From Fodinibacter sp963763015 (GTDB lineage: Bacteria > Actinomycetota > Actinomycetes > Actinomycetales > Dermatophilaceae), in assembly GCA_963763015.1 (NCBI GenBank), contig CAVXML010000010.1, forward strand, positions 1 through 64,000: 64,000 nt of DNA, written 5' to 3'. A program made the translations under genes and the position numbers. Under the pieces are notes generated by a model, which worked only from the letters and a program-made list of their open reading frames with translations, ran no database searches and was not told where the DNA came from. This document shows, in pieces, positions 50,916 to 60,018 of the stretch. Numbering within the stretch: the stretch's first letter is position 1; every line of letters starts with the position of its first letter.

Positions 50916-52253
50916 ATGGACCGTCAGCAGGAGTTCGTCCTCCGCACCATCGAAGAGCGCGACATCCGGTTCGTCCGGCTCTGGTTCACCGACGTGCTCG
51001 GCACCCTGAAGTCCGTCGCGATCGCCCCGGCCGAGCTCGAGGGTGCCTTCGCCGAGGGCATCGGCTTCGACGGCTCGGTCATCGAGGGGTTCGCCCGCGT
51101 CTTCGAGGCGGACATGATCGCGAAGCCCGACCCGAGCACCTTCCAGGTGCTGCCCTGGCGCGGCGAGAGCCCCGGCACTGCCCGCATGTTCTGCGACCTC
51201 ACCCTGCCCGACGGCACTCCGAGCGTGGCCGACCCGCGGCACGTGCTGCAGCGTGCGCTCACCAAGGCATCGGACTCGGGCTTCACGTTCTACACCCACC
51301 CCGAGATCGAGTTCTTCCTGTTCAAGCAGGGCTGGCTGCCCGGGCAGCGACCCGAGCCCATCGACCAGAGCGGCTACTTCGACCACGTGCCGCACGGCAA
51401 CAGCCACGACTTCCGCAGGGCCGCCATCTCCATGCTCGAGACGATGGGCATCTCGGTCGAGTTCAGCCACCACGAGGGAGCGCCGGGCCAGAACGAGATC
51501 GACCTGCGCTACGCAGACGCCCTCTCGACGGCCGACAACATCATGACGTTCCGGGCCGTCATCAAGGAGGTGGCCCTGGAGCAGGGAATCTTCGCCAGCT
51601 TCATGCCGAAGCCGTTCGCGGAGCACCCGGGGTCGGGCATGCACACCCACCTCTCGCTCTTCGAGGGTGACACCAACGCCTTCCACGAGCCGGGGGCGCC
51701 CTACCAGCTGAGCAAGACCGGGCGGCAGTTCATCGCCGGCCTGCTCCACCACGGGGCCGAGATCACCGCCGTGACCAACCAGTGGGTCAACTCCTACAAG
51801 CGGCTCTGGGGTGGGGGAGAGGCCCCGGCCCACCTCACGTGGGGCCACAACAACCGCTCGGCCATGGTGCGGGTGCCGATGTACAAACCGACCAAGGGCA
51901 ACAGCACGCGGGTCGAGGTCCGGAGCATCGACACGGCGTGCAACCCGTACCTGACGTTCGCGGTGCTCCTCGCCGCCGGCCTCAAGGGCGTCGATGAGGG
52001 GTACGACCTGCCCCCCGAGACCGAGGACGACGTCTGGAGCCTGACCGACGGCGAGCGCAAGGCCATGGGCATCCGGCCCCTGCCGGCCAGCCTCAGCGAG
52101 GCGATCGCCGTCATGGAGTCCAGCGAGCTCGTCGCCGAGACCCTCGGGGAGCACACCTTCGACTTCTTCCTGCGGAACAAGCGCGCCGAGTGGGAGGAGT
52201 ACCGAAACCAGGTCACGCCCTTCGAGCTCGAGCGCTACCTGCCGCGGCTCTGA
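50916..52253 (+). CDS. glnA2: Type I glutamine synthetase (GlnA2-like)
   Basis: The enzyme makes glutamine from glutamate, ammonia and ATP. The 445-residue sequence has FVRLWFTDVLGTLKSV, FDGSVIEGF, HPEIEFFLF, the catalytic NEIDLRYADAL, and GSGMHTHLSLFEG. The length and glnE partner fit actinobacterial GlnA2. Tyr363 in DEGYDLPPE lies where the adenylylated tyrosine of GSI-beta enzymes sits. M. tuberculosis GlnA2 lacks the matching motif as far as I recall, so this copy may be a GlnE substrate. CAGGAT ends six bases before ATG 50916, pointing to a leaderless mRNA. Confidence 0.94.
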   Translation: MDRQQEFVLRTIEERDIRFVRLWFTDVLGTLKSVAIAPAELEGAFAEGIGFDGSVIEGFARVFEADMIAKPDPSTFQVLPWRGESPGTARMFCDLTLPDGTPSVADPRHVLQRALTKASDSGFTFYTHPEIEFFLFKQGWLPGQRPEPIDQSGYFDHVPHGNSHDFRRAAISMLETMGISVEFSHHEGAPGQNEIDLRYADALSTADNIMTFRAVIKEVALEQGIFASFMPKPFAEHPGSGMHTHLSLFEGDTNAFHEPGAPYQLSKTGRQFIAGLLHHGAEITAVTNQWVNSYKRLWGGGEAPAHLTWGHNNRSAMVRVPMYKPTKGNSTRVEVRSIDTACNPYLTFAVLLAAGLKGVDEGYDLPPETEDDVWSLTDGERKAMGIRPLPASLSEAIAVMESSELVAETLGEHTFDFFLRNKRAEWEEYRNQVTPFELERYLPRL

Positions 52254-52263
52254 CGGGAGCGCG

Positions 52264-55260
52264 ATGAGCTCACGCGGGCCGGGGTCCATCCCGGTCGCCA
52301 TCGCCCGGCTGGGGTTCGCCGAGCCCGGGCGAGCGCACTCGTTGCTCGACGATCCGGCCCTCGCCGGGCTGGTCCGCTCCCGGGAGCACATCGAGCCGGA
52401 CGGTCTGGCCGCCGCGCTGTCGGAGGTTCCCGACCCCGACGGGGCCCTCCTGGCGCTGGTGCGCCTCATGGAGTCCGTGGGCCGGAGGCCCGACCTCGCC
52501 CAGTCGGTCACGGCGGCGCTGGCCGCCCCGGGCACGGCTCGCGACCGCCTGCTCGCCGTGCTCGGCAGCTCCACGGCGTTGGCCGACCACCTCTGTGCGC
52601 ACCCGCACCACTGGACCGCCGTGGCCCGGGCGGCGCCGCTCGACGTCGACGAACGCGTGAGCCGGCTCGTCGCCGCGGTGCGTTCGCCGGGGGACGCCCC
52701 GGGAGTCGACGTCCTGCGGACGGCCTACCGGGAACAGCTGCTCGGCATCGCGGCGCTGGACGTCTCCGGGCCGGAGCCGCTCGCCACCCTGCCGGACACG
52801 GCCGGCGCCCTCGCGGACCTCGCGCAGGCGGCTCTCGAGGCCGCACTCGTCCTCGCGCGAGCAGAGGTGGGGCCGGATGCCGACCGGACCCGCCTCGCGG
52901 TCGTCGCCATGGGGAAGGCCGGGGGTCGGGAGCTCAACTACATCTCCGACGTCGACGTCATCTTCGCCGCCGAGCCCGCGGAGGGAGTCTCCGAGGACGA
53001 GTCGACCGCGGTCGCGACCGACCTCGCCACGCGCCTCATGCGCATCTGCTCCGCCCCCACCGCCACGGGCTCGCTCTGGCAGGTCGACCCTGCGCTGCGG
53101 CCGGAGGGCAAGAACGGCCCACTGGTGCGCACGGTGGCGAGCCACCGCGCGTACTACGAGCGGTGGGCCAAGACGTGGGAGTTCCAGGCCCTCCTCAAGG
53201 CGCGGCCCGTGGCGGGGGACCCGGAGGTGGGGCGGGCGTACTGCGACGCCGTCCAGCCGATGGTCTGGCAGGCCTCGGGCCGGGAGAACTTCGTCGACGA
53301 CGTGCAGGCGATGCGGCGCCGCGTGGAGCAGCACCTCCCCGCCGCGGAGGCCGACCGGCAGCTCAAGCTGGGCCCCGGCGGCCTGCGCGACGTCGAGTTC
53401 TCGGTGCAGCTGCTGCAGCTCGTGCACGGCCGGGCCGACGAGTCGCTGCGCACCGGAACGACACTGGACGGGCTGGCCGCCCTCTCGGCCGGCGGCTACG
53501 TCGGGCGCGACGACGCGGCGACGCTCGGCTCGGCGTACCGGCTGCTCCGCACGCTCGAGCACCGCATCCAGCTCCACCGCCTGCGCCGCACCCACCTCAT
53601 GCCGACGTCCGAGGCGGACCTGCGGCGGCTCGGACGGGCGCTGGGCCACCGCTCCTCGCCCTCGGAGGCGGTGGTGGCGCAGTGGCGGGCGCAGCAGCGC
53701 GAGGTGCGGCGGCTGCACGAGCGGATCTTCTACCGGCCGCTGCTCTCGGCCGTTGCCCGGCTGTCCGACTCGGAGGTGAGGCTGACCCCCGAGGCGGCCC
53801 GCGAGCGGTTGTCCGCCCTCGGCTTCCGGGACCCCCGCGGCGCCCTGCACCACCTCGAGGCCCTGACCGACGGCCTCAGCCGACGGGCCGCCATCCAGCG
53901 CCAGCTCCTCCCCGTCATGCTGGGGTGGTTCGCGGACGAGGCGGACCCGGATGCCGGCCTGCTCGCCTTCCGCCGGATCAGCGACGAGCTCGGCTCGACG
54001 CACTGGTACCTCCGGCTGCTCCGCGACGAGGGCTCGGCTGCGGAGCGGCTCGCCCACACGCTGGCCCGGAGCCGGTTCGCCGCCGACCTGCTCGAGCAGG
54101 CGCCGGAGTGCGTGCAGTTCCTCGGCGACTCGTCGGGGCTGCAGCCGCGGTCGAGGGAGGACCTGCTCAAGCGGATGCGGTCGGCGGCGGGGCGCAAGGA
54201 CGACGCGGAGTCGGCGGTGCTCGCGGCGCGGACCATCCGGCGCTCTGAGCTCTTCCGCGTCGCGGTGGCGGACCTCTCCGGCCAGCTCACCCTCGACGCC
54301 CTCGGTGCCGCGATGACCGACCTCACCTCGGCGCTGCTCCAGGTGACCGTCGACATCTGCCAGCGGGACCTCGAGGACCGCCACGGTGCGCCGCCGCTGA
54401 CCAGGCTCCTCGTCGTCGGCATGGGCCGGCTGGGCGGCCGGGAGCAGGGCTACGGCTCCGACGCCGACGTGCTGTTCGTCCACGACCCCGTCGAGGGCGC
54501 CGACGAGGGGGAGGCGCAGTCCCAGGCCCTGGAGCTCGTCAAGGAGCTGATCCGGCTGCTCGGCCTGCGCGGGCCCGACCCCAACCTCGACGTCGACGCG
54601 GCCCTACGGCCGGAGGGGCGGAGCGGCCCGCTCGTGCGCTCGTTGGCCTCGTACCGCGAGTACTACTCGCGATGGTCGCTGGTCTGGGAGGCGCAGGCAC
54701 TCCTGCGCGCCGCGCCCGTGGCGGGAGACATGGCCCTCGCCGAGCGCTTCGTCGACCTCATCGCCCCGATCCGCTGGCCGGAGGGCGGCCTGGATGACCG
54801 ACAGGTGCGCGAGATCCGCACGCTCAAGGCGCGGATGGAGTCCGAGCGACTGCCCCGCGGTGCCGACCGCAAGACGCACTTCAAGCTGGGGCACGGCGGG
54901 CTCTCCGACGTCGAGTGGGTCGTTCAGCTCGTGCAGCTGCAGCACGCACACGCCCACCCCGAGCTCCGGACCACCTCGACGATGGAAGGGCTCGCCGCGG
55001 CGCAGTCGCTCGGGCTCGTCGCACCCGAGCACGCCGCCGACCTCTCCGCCGCCTGGCGACTCGCGTCCTCGATGCGCAACGCGGGGGTCCTGTTCCGCTC
55101 CAAGGCGCTCGACGCCGTCCCCACCGACAGCCGCGACGCCGACGGGATCGCGCGCATCCTCGGCCTGCCCGGGGGCTCGGGACAGGAGCTCGGGGAGCGC
55201 TACCGTCGCCTGGCTCGGCGGGCCCGGGCCGCCCACGAGGCCGAGTTCTACGACGCCTGA
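52264..55260 (+). CDS. glnE: Bifunctional glutamine synthetase adenylyltransferase/deadenylase
   Basis: GlnE attaches and removes AMP on a glutamine synthetase tyrosine in response to nitrogen state. The 998-residue protein has two nucleotidyltransferase domains, with GGRELNYISDVDVIF near residue 220 and GGREQGYGSDADVLF near residue 725, and the linker and C-terminal helical parts expected. It starts 10 bases after glnA2 in the same direction and is clearly cotranscribed, as in mycobacteria and Streptomyces. No PII gene is in the window. Confidence 0.97.
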   Translation: MSSRGPGSIPVAIARLGFAEPGRAHSLLDDPALAGLVRSREHIEPDGLAAALSEVPDPDGALLALVRLMESVGRRPDLAQSVTAALAAPGTARDRLLAVLGSSTALADHLCAHPHHWTAVARAAPLDVDERVSRLVAAVRSPGDAPGVDVLRTAYREQLLGIAALDVSGPEPLATLPDTAGALADLAQAALEAALVLARAEVGPDADRTRLAVVAMGKAGGRELNYISDVDVIFAAEPAEGVSEDESTAVATDLATRLMRICSAPTATGSLWQVDPALRPEGKNGPLVRTVASHRAYYERWAKTWEFQALLKARPVAGDPEVGRAYCDAVQPMVWQASGRENFVDDVQAMRRRVEQHLPAAEADRQLKLGPGGLRDVEFSVQLLQLVHGRADESLRTGTTLDGLAALSAGGYVGRDDAATLGSAYRLLRTLEHRIQLHRLRRTHLMPTSEADLRRLGRALGHRSSPSEAVVAQWRAQQREVRRLHERIFYRPLLSAVARLSDSEVRLTPEAARERLSALGFRDPRGALHHLEALTDGLSRRAAIQRQLLPVMLGWFADEADPDAGLLAFRRISDELGSTHWYLRLLRDEGSAAERLAHTLARSRFAADLLEQAPECVQFLGDSSGLQPRSREDLLKRMRSAAGRKDDAESAVLAARTIRRSELFRVAVADLSGQLTLDALGAAMTDLTSALLQVTVDICQRDLEDRHGAPPLTRLLVVGMGRLGGREQGYGSDADVLFVHDPVEGADEGEAQSQALELVKELIRLLGLRGPDPNLDVDAALRPEGRSGPLVRSLASYREYYSRWSLVWEAQALLRAAPVAGDMALAERFVDLIAPIRWPEGGLDDRQVREIRTLKARMESERLPRGADRKTHFKLGHGGLSDVEWVVQLVQLQHAHAHPELRTTSTMEGLAAAQSLGLVAPEHAADLSAAWRLASSMRNAGVLFRSKALDAVPTDSRDADGIARILGLPGGSGQELGERYRRLARRARAAHEAEFYDA

Positions 55261-55381
55261 CCAGCCCGCACACCCGTTGCGCCAGACCTCCGCGCGGCGG
55301 CGGCCGGCCCGTCGCCGGCGGCTGGGGCGGCTCGGCACGGTCGCGAGGCGGACGGCATCCGGCGCGGTCGAGGGCGAAACC

Positions 55382-55387
55382 TAGACT
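55382..55387 (+). promoter_or_regulatory. -10 element of the his operon
   Basis: TAGACT ends six bases before hisD ATG 55394 with no ribosome binding site, suggesting a leaderless his transcript. No attenuator-like His-rich leader peptide is seen in the 133-base gap after glnE. Confidence 0.5.
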
Positions 55388-55393
55388 TGCGCC

Positions 55394-56758
55394 ATGTCCC
55401 TCGGCACCGTCCCCGACACGACCCCCCGCGTCATCCCACGGCTCGACCTGCGGGGACGGCAGCTGTCGCTGCGCGAGCTGCGGGCCGCCCTGCCGCGCGC
55501 GGAGTTCGACGTCGCGGCGGCCCTGGATGCCGTGCGACCGATCGTCGACGACGTGCGTACCCGGGGCGCTGCGGCGCTCTATGACGCCGCCGAGCGCTTC
55601 GACGGCATCCGGCCCGACCGGCTGCGCGTGCCCGCGCACCTCATCGCCGACGCGCTCGAATCCCTCGACCCGGGCGTCCGCGCGGCACTCGAGGAGTCGA
55701 TCCGCCGCGCCCGCCTGGTGCACGCCGAGCAACGGCGCAGCGACACGACGACCACGGTGACGGACGGCGGTACCGTCACCGAGCGCTGGGTGCCCGTCGA
55801 CCGGGTGGGCCTGTACGTCCCCGGGGGCCTGGCCGTCTACCCGAGCAGCGTCGTGATGAACGTGGTCCCGGCACAGCTCGCCGGCGTGCCGAGCCTGGCG
55901 GTCGCGAGCCCTCCACAGGTCGACCACGGCGGCTGGCCGCACCCCACGATCCTCGCCGCCTGCGCCCTGCTCGGCGTCGACGAGGTGTGGGCGATGGGCG
56001 GAGCCCAGGCCGTGGCCGCCCTCGCGTACGGCATCGAGGACGACGCCGACGTGTGCGACCCGGTGAGCCTGGTGACCGGGCCGGGCAACATCTACGTCGC
56101 GGCCGCCAAGCGGCTGCTCAAGGGGGTCATCGGCATCGACGCCGAGGCGGGGCCCACCGAGATCGCCGTGCTGGCCGACGACAGCGCGGATGCCGAGCAC
56201 GTCGCCTCCGACCTGGTGTCCCAGGCCGAGCACGACACCCTGGCTGCGGCCGTCCTCGTGACGGACTCCCCGGCGCTGGCCGAGGCGGTCGAGGCGGCGC
56301 TCGCGCGCCGGGTCGCGGCGACCAAGCACTCCGAGCGCGTCGGCAGCGCGCTCGCGGGCACCCAGTCGGCCATCGTCCTCGTCGACGACCTCGACACCGG
56401 GGTCGCCCTCGTCAACGCCTACGCCGCGGAGCACCTCGAGGTCCAGACCCGCGACGCCGAGGCGGTGGCGGCCCGCGTGCGCAACGCGGGTGCGGTGTTC
56501 GTCGGCCCCTGGTCGCCGGTGAGCCTGGGTGACTACTGCGCCGGGTCAAACCACGTGCTGCCCACCGGCGGCTGCGCCTGCCACAGCAGTGGGCTGTCGG
56601 TGCAGTCGTTCCTGCGCGGCATCCACGTCGTGAGCTACTCCGCGGGGGCGCTCCGGGAGGTGGGCGGGCACGTCGTGACCCTGGCCCGAGCCGAGGACCT
56701 CCCTGCCCACGGCGAGGCCGTGCTCGCCCGGCACCCCGAGATCGACCCGGTCTCGTGA
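55394..56758 (+). CDS. hisD: Histidinol dehydrogenase
   Basis: HisD oxidises histidinol to histidine in two NAD-dependent steps. The 454-residue sequence has YVPGGLAVYPSSVVMNVVPAQLAGV in outline, VTGPGNIYVAAAKRLLKG, the GPTEIAVLAD segment, SQAEHDTLAAAVLVT with the zinc/base residues, and GDYCAGSNHVLPTGG. ATG 55394 begins MSLGTVPDTTPRV. It opens the his operon; its stop overlaps the hisC GTG. Confidence 0.97.
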   Translation: MSLGTVPDTTPRVIPRLDLRGRQLSLRELRAALPRAEFDVAAALDAVRPIVDDVRTRGAAALYDAAERFDGIRPDRLRVPAHLIADALESLDPGVRAALEESIRRARLVHAEQRRSDTTTTVTDGGTVTERWVPVDRVGLYVPGGLAVYPSSVVMNVVPAQLAGVPSLAVASPPQVDHGGWPHPTILAACALLGVDEVWAMGGAQAVAALAYGIEDDADVCDPVSLVTGPGNIYVAAAKRLLKGVIGIDAEAGPTEIAVLADDSADAEHVASDLVSQAEHDTLAAAVLVTDSPALAEAVEAALARRVAATKHSERVGSALAGTQSAIVLVDDLDTGVALVNAYAAEHLEVQTRDAEAVAARVRNAGAVFVGPWSPVSLGDYCAGSNHVLPTGGCACHSSGLSVQSFLRGIHVVSYSAGALREVGGHVVTLARAEDLPAHGEAVLARHPEIDPVS

Positions 56759-57915
56759 CGCCGCGACGCCCCGCGTCTCCGATCGTCGACCCTCGCTCGG
56801 CGATCGACGCCATGCTTCGACCGGACCTTCGGGGGCGGACGCCGTACGGTGCCCCCCAGCTGGACGTCCCTGTGGCGCTCAACACCAACGAGAACTCGTA
56901 CGCCGTGCCCCCCGTCGTCGTCTCGGAGATCACCCGAGCCGTCGCCGATGTCGCCGCAGGCCTCAACCGCTACCCGGACCGGGAGTTCACCCTGCTGAGG
57001 GAGGCGCTCGCAACCTACCTGTCCCGCAGCGGCACGGCACTCTCACCCCAGCAGGTGTGGGCCGGCAACGGGTCGAACGAGGTGCTCCTGCACCTGCTCC
57101 AGGCCTTCGGTGGTCCGGGGCGCACCGCACTCGGGTTCACGCCCGCCTACTCGATGCACCCCGTCATCACCACGACCACCGGCACCGCCTGGGTCGACGG
57201 GCTCCGCGGGGTCGCCGGGGGCGGACCCTTCGACCTCGACACGACATCCGCCGTCGAGCAGGTGCGCCGCCACCGGCCGGACGTCGTCTTCCTCTGCTCC
57301 CCGAACAACCCCACCGGCACGGCGCTCGACCTCGCGGTCGTCGAGGCGGTGCACGACGAGGCCGACGGTGCGCTCGTCGTCGTCGACGAGGCGTACGCCG
57401 AGTTCGCGCGCGCCGGAACGCGGAGCGCCCTGACCCTGCTCGCCGGCCGGCCACGTCTCGTCGTGACCCGGACGATGAGCAAGGCCTTCGCGCTCGCGGG
57501 GGCGCGGCTCGGCTACCTGGCAGCCGACCCGGCACTGGTCGACGCGCTGCGCCTGGTCCGGATGCCGTACCACCTGTCCACCCAGACCCAGGCCGTCGCG
57601 CGCGCGGCCATCGTCCACGCCGACCTCATGCTCGAGACGGTGGCCGGCATCAAGGAGCAGCGCGACCGGATCGTCGCCGCGCTGCCCGGGCTCGGGCTCG
57701 CACCCGTACCCAGTGACGCCAACTTCGTCCTCTTCGGTGGTCTCGTCGACGCCCGGGCGACGTGGGAGGCTCTGCTGGCGCACGGTGTCCTCGTCCGCGA
57801 CGTGGGCATCGCCCACTATCTTCGTGTCACCGCCGGGACTCCGCTGGAGACCACCCGGTTCCTCGAGGCCGTCACCGACCTCGCCACGTCCCACCGCACA
57901 GGAGCACCCGCGTGA
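56755..57915 (+). CDS. hisC: Histidinol-phosphate aminotransferase
   Basis: HisC converts imidazole-acetol phosphate to histidinol phosphate with PLP. The 386-residue sequence has NTNENSYAVP, LNRYPDREFTLLREALA, WAGNGSNEVLLHLL, FLCSPNNPTGTAL, and the PLP lysine Lys243 in RTMSKAFALAGARLGY. GTG 56755 overlaps the hisD stop; its own stop overlaps hisB. It is a standard enzyme with no anomalies. Confidence 0.96.
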   Translation: MTPRRPASPIVDPRSAIDAMLRPDLRGRTPYGAPQLDVPVALNTNENSYAVPPVVVSEITRAVADVAAGLNRYPDREFTLLREALATYLSRSGTALSPQQVWAGNGSNEVLLHLLQAFGGPGRTALGFTPAYSMHPVITTTTGTAWVDGLRGVAGGGPFDLDTTSAVEQVRRHRPDVVFLCSPNNPTGTALDLAVVEAVHDEADGALVVVDEAYAEFARAGTRSALTLLAGRPRLVVTRTMSKAFALAGARLGYLAADPALVDALRLVRMPYHLSTQTQAVARAAIVHADLMLETVAGIKEQRDRIVAALPGLGLAPVPSDANFVLFGGLVDARATWEALLAHGVLVRDVGIAHYLRVTAGTPLETTRFLEAVTDLATSHRTGAPA

Positions 57916-58526
57916 GCAGCGCCCCCGCCCCCCGCACCGCCACGGTGCGCCGGGGCACGTCCGAGAGCACCGTCGAGGTGACGGTCGACCTCGACGGCAC
58001 CGGGCGCGGGGTCGTGAGCACCGGAGTGCCCTTCTACGACCACATGCTCCTCTCACTGGCCAAGCACTCACTCTTCGACCTCACCGTGGAGGCGGAGGGT
58101 GACACCCACGTCGACGCGCACCACACCGTCGAGGACGTCGCGATCGTGCTCGGGCAGGCCGTCCGGGAGGCGCTCGGGGACAAGCGGGGGATCTCCCGGT
58201 TCGGCGACGCCACCGTGCCCCTGGACGAGTGCCTCGTGCAGGCCGTCGTCGACGTCGCCGGACGGCCCTACGTCGTTCACGAGGGGGAGCCCGAGGGCCA
58301 GCAGTACGTGCTCATCGGCGGGCACTACGTCGGCTCGCTGACCCGGCACGTGCTCGAGTCGTTCGCGTTCCACGCACAGATCGCGCTCCACGTGCGGGTG
58401 CTCTCGGGCCGCGACCCGCACCACGTCGTGGAGGCGCAGTTCAAGGCACTCGCTCGCGCGCTGCGCGCCGCCGTCGCCCGGGATGCCCGGGTCGACGGCA
58501 TCCCGAGCGCCAAGGGCGCGCTCTAG
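57912..58526 (+). CDS. hisB: Imidazoleglycerol-phosphate dehydratase
   Basis: HisB dehydrates imidazoleglycerol phosphate. The 204-residue single-domain protein has the two metal motifs FYDHMLLSLAKHSLFDL and VDAHHTVEDVAIVLGQ, then RFGDATVPLDECLVQAVVD and LESFAFHAQIALHVRVLSGRDPHHVVEA in outline. It has no phosphatase domain, as expected in actinobacteria. GTG 57912 overlaps the hisC stop. Confidence 0.97.
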   Translation: MSSAPAPRTATVRRGTSESTVEVTVDLDGTGRGVVSTGVPFYDHMLLSLAKHSLFDLTVEAEGDTHVDAHHTVEDVAIVLGQAVREALGDKRGISRFGDATVPLDECLVQAVVDVAGRPYVVHEGEPEGQQYVLIGGHYVGSLTRHVLESFAFHAQIALHVRVLSGRDPHHVVEAQFKALARALRAAVARDARVDGIPSAKGAL

Positions 58527-58529
58527 CCC

Positions 58530-59189
58530 GTGGTCGCCGACGTGCGATCCGGCGCCGGGCACGGCCTCGTGCTCGTGCGGCGGTCGCCGGCCGGGGTGAC
58601 CCGGTGGGTGCGGCGAGGGCTCGTGCCGGTCACCGTCGCCCCGTTCGGGCCGTGGACGGGCATCACGCTCGCCGAGGAGCGGGCCCGCAGCGCGGCCCCC
58701 TACGACGTGGCGCTCGAGGTGCTCGCGGCTCGGCCCGCCCCGTGGCGGTCGCGGCCGGCCATCGGGTTCTTCGACGTCCACGGCAGGGCCACGCTGACGG
58801 TGCAGCCGGCCGGCATCCGGTCGGGCATGCACTGGCTCGTGTGGGAGCCGCGGCGCGGTGTCGTCGAGACCCCCTCGCTCGTCCGGCTGCCCGTGCCGAT
58901 GCTGCTGCGGGCGGCCGGAGCGGTCGGGCGGGTCCGCGAGGAGGCCCTCCTCGAGGTCCTGCGCTCCGGCCTCGGGACGCCGGTGGACCTGCTCGTCACC
59001 GTCCTGGGGCTGCTCGGCCTCCCCGGTCGTGAGCTGCTGGTGGGCGGCGCCTGCGAGGGGGCCGCGGAGGTGCAGCCGTCGGTGCGCGGCGTCATGGCGT
59101 TCGACCGGCTCATGGCCGAGGAGGCGACGCATCGGTCCGAGGCCGTGGACCAGCGGCTCACCGGCCGCGACGGCGGGGGACGCCGGTGA
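58530..59189 (+). CDS. Unknown protein inside the his operon
   Basis: The 219-residue protein sits between hisB and hisH, with three bases to hisB and a four-base overlap with hisH, so it is part of the operon. It has no family I recognise with certainty. Visible features are VVRR-rich N-terminal strands (LVLVRRSPAGVTRWVRRG), TVQPAGIRSGMHWLVWEPR, a hydrophobic stretch VDLLVTVLGLLGLPGRELLVGG and a charged tail ending GGGRR. It could be a structural or regulatory partner. Actinobacterial his operons often hold an unknown gene at this place. Confidence 0.75.
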   Translation: MVADVRSGAGHGLVLVRRSPAGVTRWVRRGLVPVTVAPFGPWTGITLAEERARSAAPYDVALEVLAARPAPWRSRPAIGFFDVHGRATLTVQPAGIRSGMHWLVWEPRRGVVETPSLVRLPVPMLLRAAGAVGRVREEALLEVLRSGLGTPVDLLVTVLGLLGLPGRELLVGGACEGAAEVQPSVRGVMAFDRLMAEEATHRSEAVDQRLTGRDGGGRR

Positions 59190-59833
59190 GCGGCGACCCG
59201 TCGGTCGTGGTCCTCGACTACGGCAGCGGCAACCTGCGCAGTGCCGTGCGGGCCCTCGAGCACGTCGGCGCGCGGGTCACGCTCACCGGCGACCGCGGCG
59301 CCGCGCTGGAGGCGGACGGACTCTTCGTCCCGGGGGTCGGAAACTTCCACTCGTGCATGGCCGGGCTCGCGGCCGCCGACGGGCCCCGCATCATCGACGC
59401 GCGCCTCGCCGGCGGACGACCGGTGCTGGGCGTCTGCGTGGGCATGCAGGTGATGTTCGAGGGCTCGACCGAGCCGAGCGGGAGTCCGGTGCCGGGAGTC
59501 GGCGAGTGGCCGGGAACCGTGTCACGGCTCGTCGCTCCGGTGGTGCCCCACATGGGCTGGTCGACGGTTGAGCCCCCGGCCGACACCGTGCTGTTCGCCG
59601 GTGTCGCGCAGGAGCGCTTCTACTTCGTGCACTCGTACGCCGCTCACGCCTGGGAGCTGCCCAGGGCTGAGGGACCGCTGGCCGTCATGGAGCCACGGGT
59701 GACCTGGGCTCGTCACGGTGAACGGTTCGTCGCCGCAGTCGAGAACGGTCCGCTCTCGGCCACGCAGTTCCACCCCGAGAAGTCGGGCGACGCCGGCCTG
59801 ACGCTGCTGGAGAACTGGGTCCGCGCGCTGTAG
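59186..59833 (+). CDS. hisH: Imidazole glycerol phosphate synthase glutaminase subunit
   Basis: HisH releases ammonia from glutamine for HisF. The 215-residue class I amidotransferase has VLDYGSGNLRSAVRALEH, the oxyanion PGVGNFHSC, nucleophile Cys84 in GVCVGMQ, and the catalytic ATQFHPEKSGDAG. GTG 59186 overlaps the stop before it. hisF is not in the window. The 185 bases to priA hold no gene. Confidence 0.96.
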   Translation: MSGDPSVVVLDYGSGNLRSAVRALEHVGARVTLTGDRGAALEADGLFVPGVGNFHSCMAGLAAADGPRIIDARLAGGRPVLGVCVGMQVMFEGSTEPSGSPVPGVGEWPGTVSRLVAPVVPHMGWSTVEPPADTVLFAGVAQERFYFVHSYAAHAWELPRAEGPLAVMEPRVTWARHGERFVAAVENGPLSATQFHPEKSGDAGLTLLENWVRAL

Positions 59834-60018
59834 CGGCGGGAGTCGCGCCGCGCGCGGGCGAGGCAGCGCGGATGCCGTAGTGGGCCCGAGTGACCGCGTC
59901 ACCTCGCGCACCGGCAGACTGGTCACGGCCGGGTCGGCTGCGGAGCCGGCTGCTCCGGCGGCCCGCCTCGGTGTCCGACTCCACTCCGCTCAGCTCCACG
60001 CACCCGAAGGACCAGCCG

